Shown here one piece after another: positions 49,258 through 57,858 of a DNA stretch of 64,000 nucleotides. Where the stretch lies: the NCBI GenBank assembly GCA_036494465.1, contig DASXOJ010000086.1:52286-116285 (forward strand), given 5' to 3'. The DNA comes from CAJCJE01 sp036494465 (GTDB lineage Bacteria > Actinomycetota > Actinomycetes > Mycobacteriales > Pseudonocardiaceae). Numbering within the stretch: position 1 is the first letter of the stretch; each line of letters starts with the position of its first letter. The position numbers and the translations under genes were made by a program. A model generated the notes under the pieces. That model was not told the DNA's origin and did no database searches. It saw nothing but the letters and a program-made list of their open reading frames with translations.

Positions 49258-50418
49258 TCAGTAGGTCGGCAGGCTTGGGTCGACCTGCTTGGCCCACGCC
49301 AGCACGCCACCACCGACGTGCACCGCGTCGGCGAAACCGGCCTTGTGCAGCGCGGCCAGCGCCTCGGCGGAGCGAGCACCGGACTTGCAGTGCAGCACCA
49401 GCGGCTTGTCCTGCGGCAGTTCGGAGAGTGCCTCGCCGGAGAGGATGCGGTCCTTGGGGATCAGCACCGAGCCCGGAATGCGCACGATCTCGTACTCGTG
49501 CGGTTCACGGACGTCGACGAGCAGGAAGTTCTCGTGCGCGTCGATCTTCTGCTTGAGCTCCAGCGGGGTGATGGTGTGGCCGGCGGCGGCGTTCTGCGCC
49601 TCGTCGGACACCACGCCGCAGAACGCGTCGTAGTCGATGAGCTCGGTGATCTTCTCGCCGTTCGGGTCCTTGCGGATCTTGATCGTGCGATAGGTCATCT
49701 CGAGCGCGTCGTAGACCATCAACCGGCCGAGCAGCGTCTCACCGATGCCGGTGATCAGCTTGATCGCCTCAGTGACCATGATCGACCCGATGGACGCGCA
49801 CAGCACACCGAGGACGCCGCCCTCCGCGCAGGAGGGCACCATGCCGGGCGGTGGCGGCTCGGGGTAGAGGTCGCGGTACTGCGGGCCGTGCTCTTCCCAG
49901 AACACGCTGGCCTGGCCTTCGAACCGGAAGATCGAACCCCACACGTACGGCTTCCCGGCCAGCACCGCCGCGTCATTGACGAGGTAGCGGGTGGCGAAGT
50001 TGTCGGTGCCGTCCAGGATCAGGTCGTACCCGGCGAAGATGTCCAGCGCGTTGTCACTGGTCAGGTGCACCTGGTGCAGGTTGACCTTGACGAAGGGGTT
50101 GATCTCGGCGATCGAGTCGCGCGCGGACTCGGCCTTGGGCCTGCCCACATCGGACAGACCGTGGATGATCTGGCGTTGCAGGTTGGACTCGTCGACCTCG
50201 TCGAACTCGACGATGCCCAGCGTGCCAACCCCGGCGGCGGCCAGGTAGAGCAGTGCCGGACTGCCGAGTCCGCCGGCGCCGACCACGAGCACCTTCGCGT
50301 TCTTCAACCGCTTCTGCCCGTCCATCCCGACGTCCGGGATGATCAGGTGACGGCTGTACCGCGCGACCTCTTCCTTGGTCAGCTCCGCGGCTGGCTCTAC
50401 GAGCGGCGGGAGCGGCAT
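49258..50418 (-). CDS. moeZ: Adenylyltransferase/sulfurtransferase MoeZ
   Basis: Predicted 386 residues. E1-like domain: SRHLIIPDVGMDGQKRL, VLVVGAGGLGSPALLYLAAAG (ATP-binding), ILDGTDNFATRYLVND and GVLGVLCASIGS with nearby Cys. C-terminal rhodanese: LLVDVREPHEYEI and LVLHCKSGARSAEAL with catalytic Cys. MoeZ adenylates and thiocarboxylates small sulfur carriers such as MoaD2, ThiS-like and CysO. Order relative to DUF3152 and TIGR02569 genes matches Rv3205c-Rv3207c. Confidence 0.96.
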   Translation of the reverse strand: MPLPPLVEPAAELTKEEVARYSRHLIIPDVGMDGQKRLKNAKVLVVGAGGLGSPALLYLAAAGVGTLGIVEFDEVDESNLQRQIIHGLSDVGRPKAESARDSIAEINPFVKVNLHQVHLTSDNALDIFAGYDLILDGTDNFATRYLVNDAAVLAGKPYVWGSIFRFEGQASVFWEEHGPQYRDLYPEPPPPGMVPSCAEGGVLGVLCASIGSIMVTEAIKLITGIGETLLGRLMVYDALEMTYRTIKIRKDPNGEKITELIDYDAFCGVVSDEAQNAAAGHTITPLELKQKIDAHENFLLVDVREPHEYEIVRIPGSVLIPKDRILSGEALSELPQDKPLVLHCKSGARSAEALAALHKAGFADAVHVGGGVLAWAKQVDPSLPTY

Positions 50419-50596
50419 CGGTTTCCTCCGAATCGGCGTGAATTCCTTCCGGTCGGCACCGCGAACGCGATCCGGCCGGAGCGTCTTCTGGCCCGGTTTC
50501 TGGATTTGTCTCTGTCATCGAACAACACATCGAGGGCCGCTGGTCTTCCCGATGGCGCCGCTCCCAGCATATGGACGAGACGCGGGTGACACCCGT

Positions 50597-51721
50597 TCAG
50601 TTCGTGGCGGCGGGCGGCGCGGTCGCCGGGAAACCGGGGCCCTGCGGATAGGGCCAGGCGTTGACCTTGCAGACCTTGCCGTCGCGCTGCACATTGCCCC
50701 GGTTGCTCGGTTCGGCGTTGTTGACGTCGTAGACGTAGTCGTCGGCGACGCCGAAACTCTGCTCCATCATCACCGGCGCGAGGCCACCGTTCGTGGCACA
50801 GCCGACGTGGTGGTTGCCGAACGCGTGCCCGACCTCGTGGTTGACGGCGTACTGCCGGTAGAGGCCGAGGTCGCCGTTGAAGGCGAGCGCGCCGCGCACC
50901 CAGCGCGCGATGTTGATGATCACCTGGTGCGTGGGCAACACCCAGCAGGAGCCCTCGAACCCGATCTCGAACCCGCACAGGTCCGGCCGGTGGTCGGTGT
51001 TGGGCGTGGTCAGGTCGATGGTGAAGTCGGGCTTCGCGAACGTCGCGTCCACTCGTTGCAGTTGGAACGTGCCTGCGGCGATCCAGCTGCGCGGGTCCGA
51101 CAACGTGCTCTGCACGGCGCTGACGAACGCGTCGTCGCCCTGGTAGTAGGACGGATCGATGCCGTCCTCGACGCGCACCTGGTAGTGGTAGACCTTCGCC
51201 GCGCCCTGTTTGCCCACGATCGGCCCGGTGCCGGGCAGGATCCGCCAGGTCCCCGCGCCGGACTGCGGATACGTGCCGCCGGTCGGCAGCACGGCCGTGC
51301 CGGTGCCCGCGTTGACCGGGACCGCGCCCTGTTCGGTGACGGTCGGCAGGCCCGCCTGCTCGGCGGTGATGCCTGCGGCGCCGACTGGTTCGTTCGACCT
51401 TTTGTGCGTGGTGTTCAGCAGAACGAGGACGCTGAGCACCACGAGGACCGGCACCGCGTACACCCGCCAACCGTAGGTTGACAGCACCCGGCCGATGCCT
51501 CTTTTGCGCCGCCGCTCGGGCTCGTCCTCGACCTCGGGTCGCCAGGACGCGGTCAGCGGCTTGGCCGCGGTCCGGCGCTGGCCACTGCGATAGCGCTGCT
51601 CAGCACGTAACGACTCGGCGGTCTGGGTCAACCTGCGAACAGCGGACTCCTCGACGGCGCGGACCGCCACCTCTCGGGGTTTTGCGCCAGCCGCCTTCCG
51701 CACGCACGACAGCGTAGCCAT
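50597..51721 (-). CDS. DUF3152 membrane-anchored putative zinc metallopeptidase
   Basis: Predicted 374 residues from the ATG at 51721 (GTG at 51727 also possible). Basic cytoplasmic N-terminus of about 80 residues, TM near 86-104 (VYAVPVLVVLSVLVLLN), then a secreted DUF3152 domain. AVNHEVGHAFGNHHVGC gives H-E-x-x-H plus a third ligand H in NHH, the zincin arrangement. CGFEIGFEGSCWVLP holds two Cys. Counterpart of Rv3207c. Proteolysis is predicted from the motif only. Confidence 0.87.
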   Translation of the reverse strand: MATLSCVRKAAGAKPREVAVRAVEESAVRRLTQTAESLRAEQRYRSGQRRTAAKPLTASWRPEVEDEPERRRKRGIGRVLSTYGWRVYAVPVLVVLSVLVLLNTTHKRSNEPVGAAGITAEQAGLPTVTEQGAVPVNAGTGTAVLPTGGTYPQSGAGTWRILPGTGPIVGKQGAAKVYHYQVRVEDGIDPSYYQGDDAFVSAVQSTLSDPRSWIAAGTFQLQRVDATFAKPDFTIDLTTPNTDHRPDLCGFEIGFEGSCWVLPTHQVIINIARWVRGALAFNGDLGLYRQYAVNHEVGHAFGNHHVGCATNGGLAPVMMEQSFGVADDYVYDVNNAEPSNRGNVQRDGKVCKVNAWPYPQGPGFPATAPPAATN

Positions 51722-51827
51722 GATCACGCCGACCGACGATGCCGGACCGTTATCAAATTCGCGCCCTGGTCGTCACTCGATCGGGTGAGCTTCGGCAATG
51801 ACTCAAGAAAAGGTCTTGTGATCTAGC

Positions 51828-52823
51828 TCACCAGGTACCGGCGGCGGCCGCATCCCACATGCCCAGCGTCGCCCGCGCGACCGTGGCCGGGCGTTCCATC
51901 TGCGCGACGTGCCCGGTCCTGGGCAGCACCAGCAGCCGCCCCCTGGCCAGCAATTCCGCTGTCCGCGGCGCCTTGCGCACGCTCACCAGCCGGTCCTGGT
52001 TGCCCCACACCACCAGCGACGGCACCCGCACCCGGCGCGCCACCGACCACAGCGACTGCGCGCCGGCAGCACACCAGGCCCGGAACAGCGCCAGCGTCGA
52101 CGCGCTCAGCGCCGGGCCCGCCCAGGGCATCTGGGTGCGTTCGGCGTACTCGGCGATCGCCATGTCGATCCGCGCGTCGGAGACCTTGGTCGGCTCCGCG
52201 AAACACAGGCCGAGCAACTGCTGGGCGCGCTGTTTGGCGGTCATCTTGGCGACGGACTCGCGCATCGGCTTGCCCACCACCGGGATCAGCGCCAGCGCGA
52301 AGCGCGGGTCGGCCAGCCTGCGCACGTCCGGCCGCAGGTCGGGCATGGCGGGTGAGACCAGGGTCAGCGTGCGCACCAGCTCAGGATGGGCCGCGGCGAG
52401 CATCATCGAGATGGCGCCGCCCATGGAATTGCCGAACAGGTGCACCGGGCCGCGGTCAAGCTCGAGGATCAGCTTGCGCACCACCTCGGTCTGCGCTGGC
52501 AGGCTGAAATCCGTGCCCGGCGCGGGCTTGGACCGGCCGAACCCGGGCAGGTCGACCGCGATGCCGCGCACCGAACCGGCCAGCTGGCCGGCCAACTCGG
52601 TCCAGTTGGTCGCCGCCCCACCGAGCCCGTGCACGTACAGCGCGGTCGGCGCGTCAGCGGGGCCGGGCGTCTCCCGGACGTGCAGCGTGATGCCGCCAAC
52701 CTCTAGTTCACGACCTGGCCAGGGCCGCATCGCGTCCGGAACCGGGGGCAGCGGAAAGGTGGAAAAGGGGACGCGAGTGAGCTGCGGACGGGCCGGCAGC
52801 GAGGCGGTGTGCAGAAACGGCAT
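51828..52823 (-). CDS. Alpha/beta hydrolase
   Basis: Predicted 331 residues from the ATG at 52823 (an upstream in-frame start at 52859 exists). ALYVHGLGGAATNW (oxyanion HG), AVDLPGFGRS, LFGNSMGGAISMM (Ser nucleophile in N-S-M-G), VWGNQDRLVS (Asp) and LVLPRTGHVAQMERP (His) complete the triad. The N-terminal ~50 residues are non-conserved. Divergent from the TetR gene. Substrate unknown. Confidence 0.9.
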   Translation of the reverse strand: MPFLHTASLPARPQLTRVPFSTFPLPPVPDAMRPWPGRELEVGGITLHVRETPGPADAPTALYVHGLGGAATNWTELAGQLAGSVRGIAVDLPGFGRSKPAPGTDFSLPAQTEVVRKLILELDRGPVHLFGNSMGGAISMMLAAAHPELVRTLTLVSPAMPDLRPDVRRLADPRFALALIPVVGKPMRESVAKMTAKQRAQQLLGLCFAEPTKVSDARIDMAIAEYAERTQMPWAGPALSASTLALFRAWCAAGAQSLWSVARRVRVPSLVVWGNQDRLVSVRKAPRTAELLARGRLLVLPRTGHVAQMERPATVARATLGMWDAAAAGTW

Positions 52824-52986
52824 CCGTTCAGATTGACTCAGGACCGCAATTTTCTCCACCGAGTGGCTCTCTCACGGAGTGGGTACGCTCGATTGCTCGC
52901 CCAGCGCTATTACCAGCGGGTAAGGTCGGAGATTGGCCGACACCATCCCAGGCGGCCCGAACGAGCAGCACCGCGAGGAGGGTCCG

Positions 52987-53637
52987 TTGACTGACACAGT
53001 GCGGCAGGAGGGCAGCGCGCCGGTCAGCCGAGGAGTGCGGTTGCCGCGCACCGCCCGTCGCGCCCAGTTGCTCGCGGCCGCGCAGGACGTGTTCGTGGCC
53101 AACGGCTACCACGCAGCCGCCATGGACGAGATCGCCGAACGGGCGGGCGTCAGCAAGCCGGTGCTCTACCAGCACTTCCCCGGCAAGCTGGAGCTCTACC
53201 TTGCGCTGGTCGAAACGCACGTCAACGAGCTCATCTCCCGGGTCAGATCCGCGCTGGAGTCCACAACGGACAACAAGGCGCGGGTGCGCGGCGCGGTCGG
53301 CGCCTACTTCGACTTCGTGGACAGCGAGGGCCAGGCGTTCCGCATGGTGTTCGAGTCCGACCTGCGCGGCGAACCCGCCGTGCAGGACGCGATCGAGCGC
53401 GCCACCTCACAGAGCGTCGAAGCGATCACCGAGACCATCACCGCCGACGCGGGCCTCGACGAGAGCCGCGCGCGGCTGCTGGCCGTCGGCCTGGTCGGGC
53501 TGAGCCAGGTCAGTGCGCGGTTCTGGCTGGACGCGGACCGCACGATCGACAAGGAAGAAGCGATCGCGCTGATCTCCACGCTGGCGTGGCGCGGTATCGG
53601 CGGTGGTTATCCGCTGCAGAACCCGGAACGCGCCTGA
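52987..53637 (+). CDS. TetR family transcriptional regulator (Rv3208 position)
   Basis: Predicted 216 residues. The TTG at 52987 is chosen because GAGGAGGG lies about 4-5 nt upstream and an upstream start would lack this signal. N-terminal HTH: AAQDVFVANGYHAAAMDEIA and ERAGVSKPVLYQHF. The ligand domain is helical. Divergent from the alpha/beta hydrolase, which it may control; in mycobacteria Rv3208 occupies this place. Confidence 0.92.
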   Translation: MTDTVRQEGSAPVSRGVRLPRTARRAQLLAAAQDVFVANGYHAAAMDEIAERAGVSKPVLYQHFPGKLELYLALVETHVNELISRVRSALESTTDNKARVRGAVGAYFDFVDSEGQAFRMVFESDLRGEPAVQDAIERATSQSVEAITETITADAGLDESRARLLAVGLVGLSQVSARFWLDADRTIDKEEAIALISTLAWRGIGGGYPLQNPERA

Positions 53638-53703
53638 TGATCGGCCTGACCATCGGTAGGTGCGTCACCCGTCGGTAGGTGCGCCGGAATCGGCGCGGCT
53701 GGG

Positions 53704-53774
53704 TCAGCGGGGCTGGGCACCGGATCAGCGGGGCTGGGCCACCTATCAGCGGGGCCGGATCAGCGGGGCTGGGC
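53704..53774. repeat. Four copies of TCAGCGGGGCTGGGC
   Basis: Copies at 53704-53718, 53725-53739, 53746-53758 (last bases differ) and 53760-53774, spaced 21, 21 and 14 bp. They lie between the TetR stop and the stop codon of the next minus-strand gene, the fourth copy containing that stop. Each copy is G-rich. Confidence 0.9.
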
Positions 53775-54698
53775 TCCGGCGAGCGTGATGACGTGGGCTA
53801 TCCGGTCGGCGACCTGCGCGGTGCGTTCGACGTTGAGCATGTGGCCCGCGTCCGGGTAGATGACGAGTTCGGCGCGCAGAGCGTCGGCGATGATGCGGGC
53901 GTGTGGCACGGGCAGGAGCCGGTCGGCACCGCCTGCCAGCACGATCGTCGGCTTGTCGCGCAGCGCGGCGAGGGCCTCGCGGCGTTCGTGTTCGCCAAGG
54001 GACAGCCGGAAACCGGCGATGCTCGCGGGGTTGCCCCGGCCGAGTTGGCCTGCGGTGTCGGCCACGTCGCGGCGGTTGGGTTTCTTGCCGAAGACCAGCC
54101 AGCGCAAGGCGGGTCGCATGACGGCGGTGCGGCGCATCAGCGAACCGTGCTCGATCTTTGACAACCTGCGGTTCACGCGTTGCTCGGCGCGGTAAACCCG
54201 AGGTGCCAGCCAGCGCGGCAAACCGTAGGTCAGGTTGCTCAGGCCACCGGAGGTGGTGGCGACGAACACCGTGCCCACGATCCTCGCCAGCAACTCCGGG
54301 TGCCGCTCGGCGAAGGCCATGATCGTCGCGCCGCCCATGGAGTGGCCGACCAGCACGATCGGCCCTTCCCGGACCCGGTCGGCGATGAGTTCGGCGAGGT
54401 CGTCCGCGAGTTGGGCGATGGTGGCGGTGCCGGGTTTGGCTGGTGCGGAGCCGCCGTGGCCGCGGTGGTCGTACCGGATGACGCGCAACCTGAGGTTCAC
54501 AGCGTTGGTGAGGGCGGGAACCACGCGTTGCCATTCGGTGTGGTCGAGGGTCCAGCCGTGCAACAGGATCACGGTCAGGTCGGCGCCGCCCGCCGGTGCC
54601 GAATCGTCGATGTGCAGGGCGGTGCCGTCCGAGGTGACGAACCGGTGCGCGGTCGCCGGGTCCCACGGGGTGAGGCGCGGTGGGCGGGTGGTGGTCAC
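53760..54698 (-). CDS. Alpha/beta hydrolase, co-transcribed with the diiron protein
   Basis: Predicted 312 residues from the GTG at 54698. ILLHGWTLDHTEW (oxyanion), RVIRYDHRGHGGS, LVGHSMGGATIMAFAERHP (Ser nucleophile in G-H-S-M-G), VLAGGADRLLP (Asp) and DAGHMLNVERT (His). Its start overlaps the AurF-like stop (GTGA), so it is the second gene of that pair. Frames extending farther upstream read through the diiron gene. Likely an esterase or lipase acting on products of the diiron enzyme, by context only. Confidence 0.9.
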   Translation of the reverse strand: MTTTRPPRLTPWDPATAHRFVTSDGTALHIDDSAPAGGADLTVILLHGWTLDHTEWQRVVPALTNAVNLRLRVIRYDHRGHGGSAPAKPGTATIAQLADDLAELIADRVREGPIVLVGHSMGGATIMAFAERHPELLARIVGTVFVATTSGGLSNLTYGLPRWLAPRVYRAEQRVNRRLSKIEHGSLMRRTAVMRPALRWLVFGKKPNRRDVADTAGQLGRGNPASIAGFRLSLGEHERREALAALRDKPTIVLAGGADRLLPVPHARIIADALRAELVIYPDAGHMLNVERTAQVADRIAHVITLAGAQPR

Positions 54699-55606
54699 TT
54701 GGCGACCAGGAAGGACCGGTGCCAGGTCTTCATGCTGGGCGCGCCGATCAGGCCGGCGTCGTCGAGGAAGGCCGTGATCCGCTCGCCTGCCCACCGGATG
54801 GTCTCGTGGTAGTGCGGGCTCTTCATGGCCACCGAGTACGCCTCTTCGGGGTTCAGGCCGACCGCGCGGTACGCCTTCGGATTGATCAACGTGTGCGTGA
54901 CGTGGTAGGCGACCTGGGCGATCAGCCAGCGCTGGTAGTACAGCTCGGCCTTGCTCAACCCTGGCATGCCCGCGACGACCTCCTGGCGGGCGAAGGTGAC
55001 GTGCCGGGCTTCTTCGAGGACGTGGATGCGGTTGACCATGCGGATCATCGGCTGGACGTTCTCGTCGGCCATGGCCTCGCGCTGCAACCGGTCGAGGAGC
55101 TCCTCGACGATCAGCACCGAGCCGTAGAGGGCCGGGCCGTAGCCGATGATCGGCAGCAGCCTGCCGAGCCGGTGGGTGATCGTGCGGGGGCCGTAGGCGG
55201 GCACGCCGAGACGCTCGATCGCCTTGCTGAACATGGTCGAGTGACGGCATTCGTCCGCGATCTCAGTCAGCGCGTAGCGGACATGGTTGGTGGTCGGGTC
55301 CTTGCTGTACGCGTCGTTGACCAGCATCTGGATCAGCAGCAGCTCGAACCAGATGCCGTTGCTGGCGACGCTGGCGACCTCGTGTTTGCCGAGTTCGATG
55401 CGCTGTTCCGGAGTGAGCCGGTCCCACAGGTAGGTGCCGTAGAGCGAGACGCGGTGTTCGGGCTGGAAGTACTTGCCATCGACGATGGGCGCGGCCCAGT
55501 CGATGTCGACATCGGGGTCGTAGAACTTGTCCGCCGACGATTTGAGCAGGCGCTCCGCCGTCTTTTCCCGGTCGGCGACCTTGGCGACCTCCACCGCACG
55601 ACTCAT
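54695..55606 (-). CDS. AurF-like diiron oxygenase family protein
   Basis: Predicted 303 residues from the ATG at 55606, which follows GGAGCGG. Helical bundle with two E-x-x-R/H-type ligand sets: IADECRHSTMFSKAI and VLEEARHVTFARQEV, plus Glu in KHEVASVASNGIWFELLL. This is the p-aminobenzoate N-oxygenase (AurF)/diiron fold. Substrates range from aryl amines to fatty acids, so the reaction is unknown. First in a two-gene operon with the hydrolase and divergent from the TetR gene at 55733. The longer frame to 56527 is read-through on the opposite strand. Confidence 0.87.
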   Translation of the reverse strand: MSRAVEVAKVADREKTAERLLKSSADKFYDPDVDIDWAAPIVDGKYFQPEHRVSLYGTYLWDRLTPEQRIELGKHEVASVASNGIWFELLLIQMLVNDAYSKDPTTNHVRYALTEIADECRHSTMFSKAIERLGVPAYGPRTITHRLGRLLPIIGYGPALYGSVLIVEELLDRLQREAMADENVQPMIRMVNRIHVLEEARHVTFARQEVVAGMPGLSKAELYYQRWLIAQVAYHVTHTLINPKAYRAVGLNPEEAYSVAMKSPHYHETIRWAGERITAFLDDAGLIGAPSMKTWHRSFLVAK

Positions 55607-55644
55607 GTCCGCTCCCTCGTCGAAATCGCTTGTCCGGACTCCGA

Positions 55645-55671
55645 GTAACTGTGACTTCCGGTAACTGTTAC
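55645..55671. promoter_or_regulatory. Paired palindromes GTAACTGT(G/T)AC, probable TetR operator
   Basis: GTAACTGTGAC (55645-55655) and GTAACTGTTAC (55661-55671) are 16 bp apart; the second has perfect GTAAC/GTTAC arms around one base. They lie between the divergent starts of the diiron protein gene (55606) and the TetR gene (55733), the expected place for autoregulation. Confidence 0.7.
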
Positions 55672-55732
55672 TTGTGGTAGCGTGCAGCGCATGGTGCGAT
55701 CTGTCAAGAGGGCCCTCGGGAGAGGAGAACGC

Positions 55733-56407
55733 GTGGCAGACGCACGCAGTGAACGCTGGCGGGCGCACCGGGAATCGCGCCGGGAAGCGTTCGTCGACGC
55801 GACCATCAGAGCGATCGGCAGGCACGGCCCGGACGTGGGCATGGACGAGATCGCGGCCGAGGCTGGCGTGACCAAACCCGTGCTCTACCGGCACTTCGCC
55901 GACAAGGCCGACCTCTACCTCGCCGTCGGCACCCGCGCGACCGAGCTGCTCATGGCGGAAATCGTGCCCGCGCTCGCCGACGACGGTCCCATCTACGACC
56001 GGATCCGCCGCGCGGTCGGATGTTATGTCCGGTTCGTCGACGAGTACCGGGAGCTCTACCGGTTCCTGGTGCTGCGACCGCACCCGGCCAAACAGGACCT
56101 CGTCCAGCAGGACAAGACCAAGATCGCCGCGGTGCTCTCCGATCTGCTCGAGGCGTACCTGAAGTTGTTCCGGATGGACACCTCGCTGGCCGGACCGTCC
56201 GCGTACGGCATCGTCGGGCTGGTCCAGGGCGCGGGCGAATGGTGGCTGGAACACCCGGCCGCGATGACCCGTGACCAGCTCACCGAACACCTGACCATGC
56301 TGATCTGGCACGGCATCGACGGCGTGCTGCGCTCGGGCGGAATCGTGCTCGACCCGCACAAGCCGCTGTCGCTGACCTCGCAGCTGCGGCTGATCGTCGG
56401 CGGCTGA
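55733..56407 (+). CDS. TetR family transcriptional regulator of the diiron/hydrolase pair
   Basis: Predicted 224 residues. The GTG at 55733 follows GGAGAGGAGAA and is preferred over the ATG at 55691. HTH: VDATIRAIGRHGPDVGMDEI, AEAGVTKPVLYRHFADKAD. The ligand-binding domain is helical with DEYRELYRFLVLRP. Divergent position and shared palindromes suggest it represses both units. Possible ligands are lipid or aromatic, by context only. Confidence 0.9.
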   Translation: MADARSERWRAHRESRREAFVDATIRAIGRHGPDVGMDEIAAEAGVTKPVLYRHFADKADLYLAVGTRATELLMAEIVPALADDGPIYDRIRRAVGCYVRFVDEYRELYRFLVLRPHPAKQDLVQQDKTKIAAVLSDLLEAYLKLFRMDTSLAGPSAYGIVGLVQGAGEWWLEHPAAMTRDQLTEHLTMLIWHGIDGVLRSGGIVLDPHKPLSLTSQLRLIVGG

Positions 56408-56440
56408 AGAGAACGCCTGAGGAGAACGAAGGGGACCGAC

Positions 56441-56770
56441 ATGGATGACGAAGACGGCTACACCGGCCCGGCGACGCTGATCATCGACGAGTGGGAGCTG
56501 GCGGTCGACGTCGAGCTGCGCGGTCACTTCCAGCCGATCGACGGGCGTTACCGCTGGTACGGGCGGGTGCGGCAGAACGCGGAACTGAGCGCGCTGCTGG
56601 CTGGACGCAAGCGCGCGGCGGCGCTGCGCACGCCGGGGGGCGAGGCCGAGGGGGAACTGTCCGATCCGGATCCGTGGGACCGCTACCGGATCATGGGCGC
56701 GAGCACGCCGCCGTTCGCGGTGCCGACCACGCTCGCGGAGCTGGAGGGCGAGTTGCCGGTCGGCAACTGA
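56441..56770 (+). CDS. DUF4873 domain protein
   Basis: Predicted 109 residues. YTGPATLIIDEWE, ELRGHFQPIDGRYRWYGRV is the DUF4873 signature. No TM or signal peptide. It follows the TetR gene after 33 bp and may be co-transcribed. In other actinobacteria the domain occurs alone or fused to flavin monooxygenases. Function unknown. Confidence 0.88.
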   Translation: MDDEDGYTGPATLIIDEWELAVDVELRGHFQPIDGRYRWYGRVRQNAELSALLAGRKRAAALRTPGGEAEGELSDPDPWDRYRIMGASTPPFAVPTTLAELEGELPVGN

Positions 56771-56784
56771 ACATGAACATGAGA

Positions 56785-56813
56785 AAGCCGGGCGGGGCGG
56801 ACCCGTCCGGCTT
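56785..56813. terminator. Hairpin after the DUF4873 gene
   Basis: AAGCCGG-GCGGG pairs with CCCGT-CCGGCTT over about 12 bp (one G-T) around a 5-nt loop; followed on the plus strand by CTTCTT. It separates the convergent DUF4873 and DUF3107 genes. Confidence 0.82.
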
Positions 56814-56835
56814 CTTCGTGTGCTGGGGCGCTGGT

Positions 56836-57066
56836 TCAGCTGCCGCCGATGAAACCGACCTTGCGCACGTCGGCGGGTGCGATGTCCACGTAGGCGATGC
56901 GGGAGACCGGGACCACGACGCGGCGGCCCTTCTCGTCGGTGAGGCTCAGCACGCTCTTGTCGTCCTTCAGCGCCTCGCCGACCAGCTTCTCGATCTCATC
57001 CGGCGTCTGCGAACTCGACAAGACGAGCTCCCGGGGGCTCTCCGCGACGCCGATCTTGATCTCCAC
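56836..57066 (-). CDS. DUF3107 family small protein
   Basis: Predicted 76 residues. EIKIGVAESPRELVLSSSQT, then VPVSRIAYVDI and the C-terminal VGFIGG are typical of DUF3107, a short ubiquitous actinobacterial protein. Counterpart near Rv3208A/TB9.4. Function unknown. It sits between the TetR/DUF4873 unit and the ferritin-like gene, own promoter likely. Confidence 0.92.
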   Translation of the reverse strand: MEIKIGVAESPRELVLSSSQTPDEIEKLVGEALKDDKSVLSLTDEKGRRVVVPVSRIAYVDIAPADVRKVGFIGGS

Positions 57067-57177
57067 GCTGACCTCCGGTTCGAACTGACGTTGCTTATTC
57101 GCAGAGTAGTCGATGCCCTGAGAAGCAACCGCGCTGCCGCGACTGCGTCACAGGCGTGTTCGCTATCAGCCGAGGGC

Positions 57178-57858
57178 TCAGCCGAGGCCCAGGGCGGCCA
57201 TCCGCCTGGCGTGACTTTGCTGCATGCGCCGGAACAGCGCGGCGATGCCTGCCAGGTCACCGGAGCCGGACACGATCAGCTCCGCGAGCCCGTCCCGTTC
57301 GGCCACCACGTGCTGGCTCTGGGTCAGTGCCTCGCCGAGCAGCCTGCGGCCCCAGAGGGTGAGCCGGTCGCGCACGGTGGCATCCGCCGCGCAGGCGGCT
57401 TTGATCTCGCGTTCGGCGAACGCGGAGTGGCCGGTGTCGGCGAGCACGGCGCGGACGAGTTCGCCGGTGGGCTCGTCGAGCCAGTGCGCCATCTCGCGGT
57501 ACAGCTCGGCGGCGAGGCCGTCGCCGACGTAGGCCTTGACCAACGACTCCAGCCAGGTTCGCGGCGCGGTGAGCCGGTGGAAGTTGTCGAAGAAGGCGAC
57601 GAACGGCGTCATGGCTTCCTCGACGACGACGCCGTGCTCGGCCAGGTAGCGCTCCAGCATCGCGTAGTGCGCCATCTCGGCCGAGGCCATTTCGGACAGG
57701 GCGGCGCGGCCGGCGAGGGTCGGGGATTCGCGCGCGTCCTCGGCCATCCGGTCGAACGCGGACAATTCACCGTAGGCGAGTACGCCGAGCAGATCGGCAA
57801 CTCCGGCATCGAGCGGGCCGGCCGGGGCCGAGGGCGGATTCGAGTCGGCGTCACTCAT
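57178..57858 (-). CDS. Ferritin-like fold protein (Rv3210c position)
   Basis: Predicted 226 residues, four-helix bundle. EMASAEMAHYAMLERYL has E-x-x-x-x-H/E-type residues, and HSAFAEREIKAAC another acidic helix, but canonical E-x-x-H pairs are partial, so iron binding is uncertain. Pfam-type name ferritin-like_2. Same order as Rv3210c beside RhlE. No TM segment. Function unknown. Confidence 0.85.
   Translation of the reverse strand: MSDADSNPPSAPAGPLDAGVADLLGVLAYGELSAFDRMAEDARESPTLAGRAALSEMASAEMAHYAMLERYLAEHGVVVEEAMTPFVAFFDNFHRLTAPRTWLESLVKAYVGDGLAAELYREMAHWLDEPTGELVRAVLADTGHSAFAEREIKAACAADATVRDRLTLWGRRLLGEALTQSQHVVAERDGLAELIVSGSGDLAGIAALFRRMQQSHARRMAALGLG

Noticed and set aside
54695..56527. 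A 610-residue protein including the diiron domain
   Set aside because: The N-terminal half is the complement of the TetR gene; the ATG at 55606 with a ribosome site starts the conserved domain.
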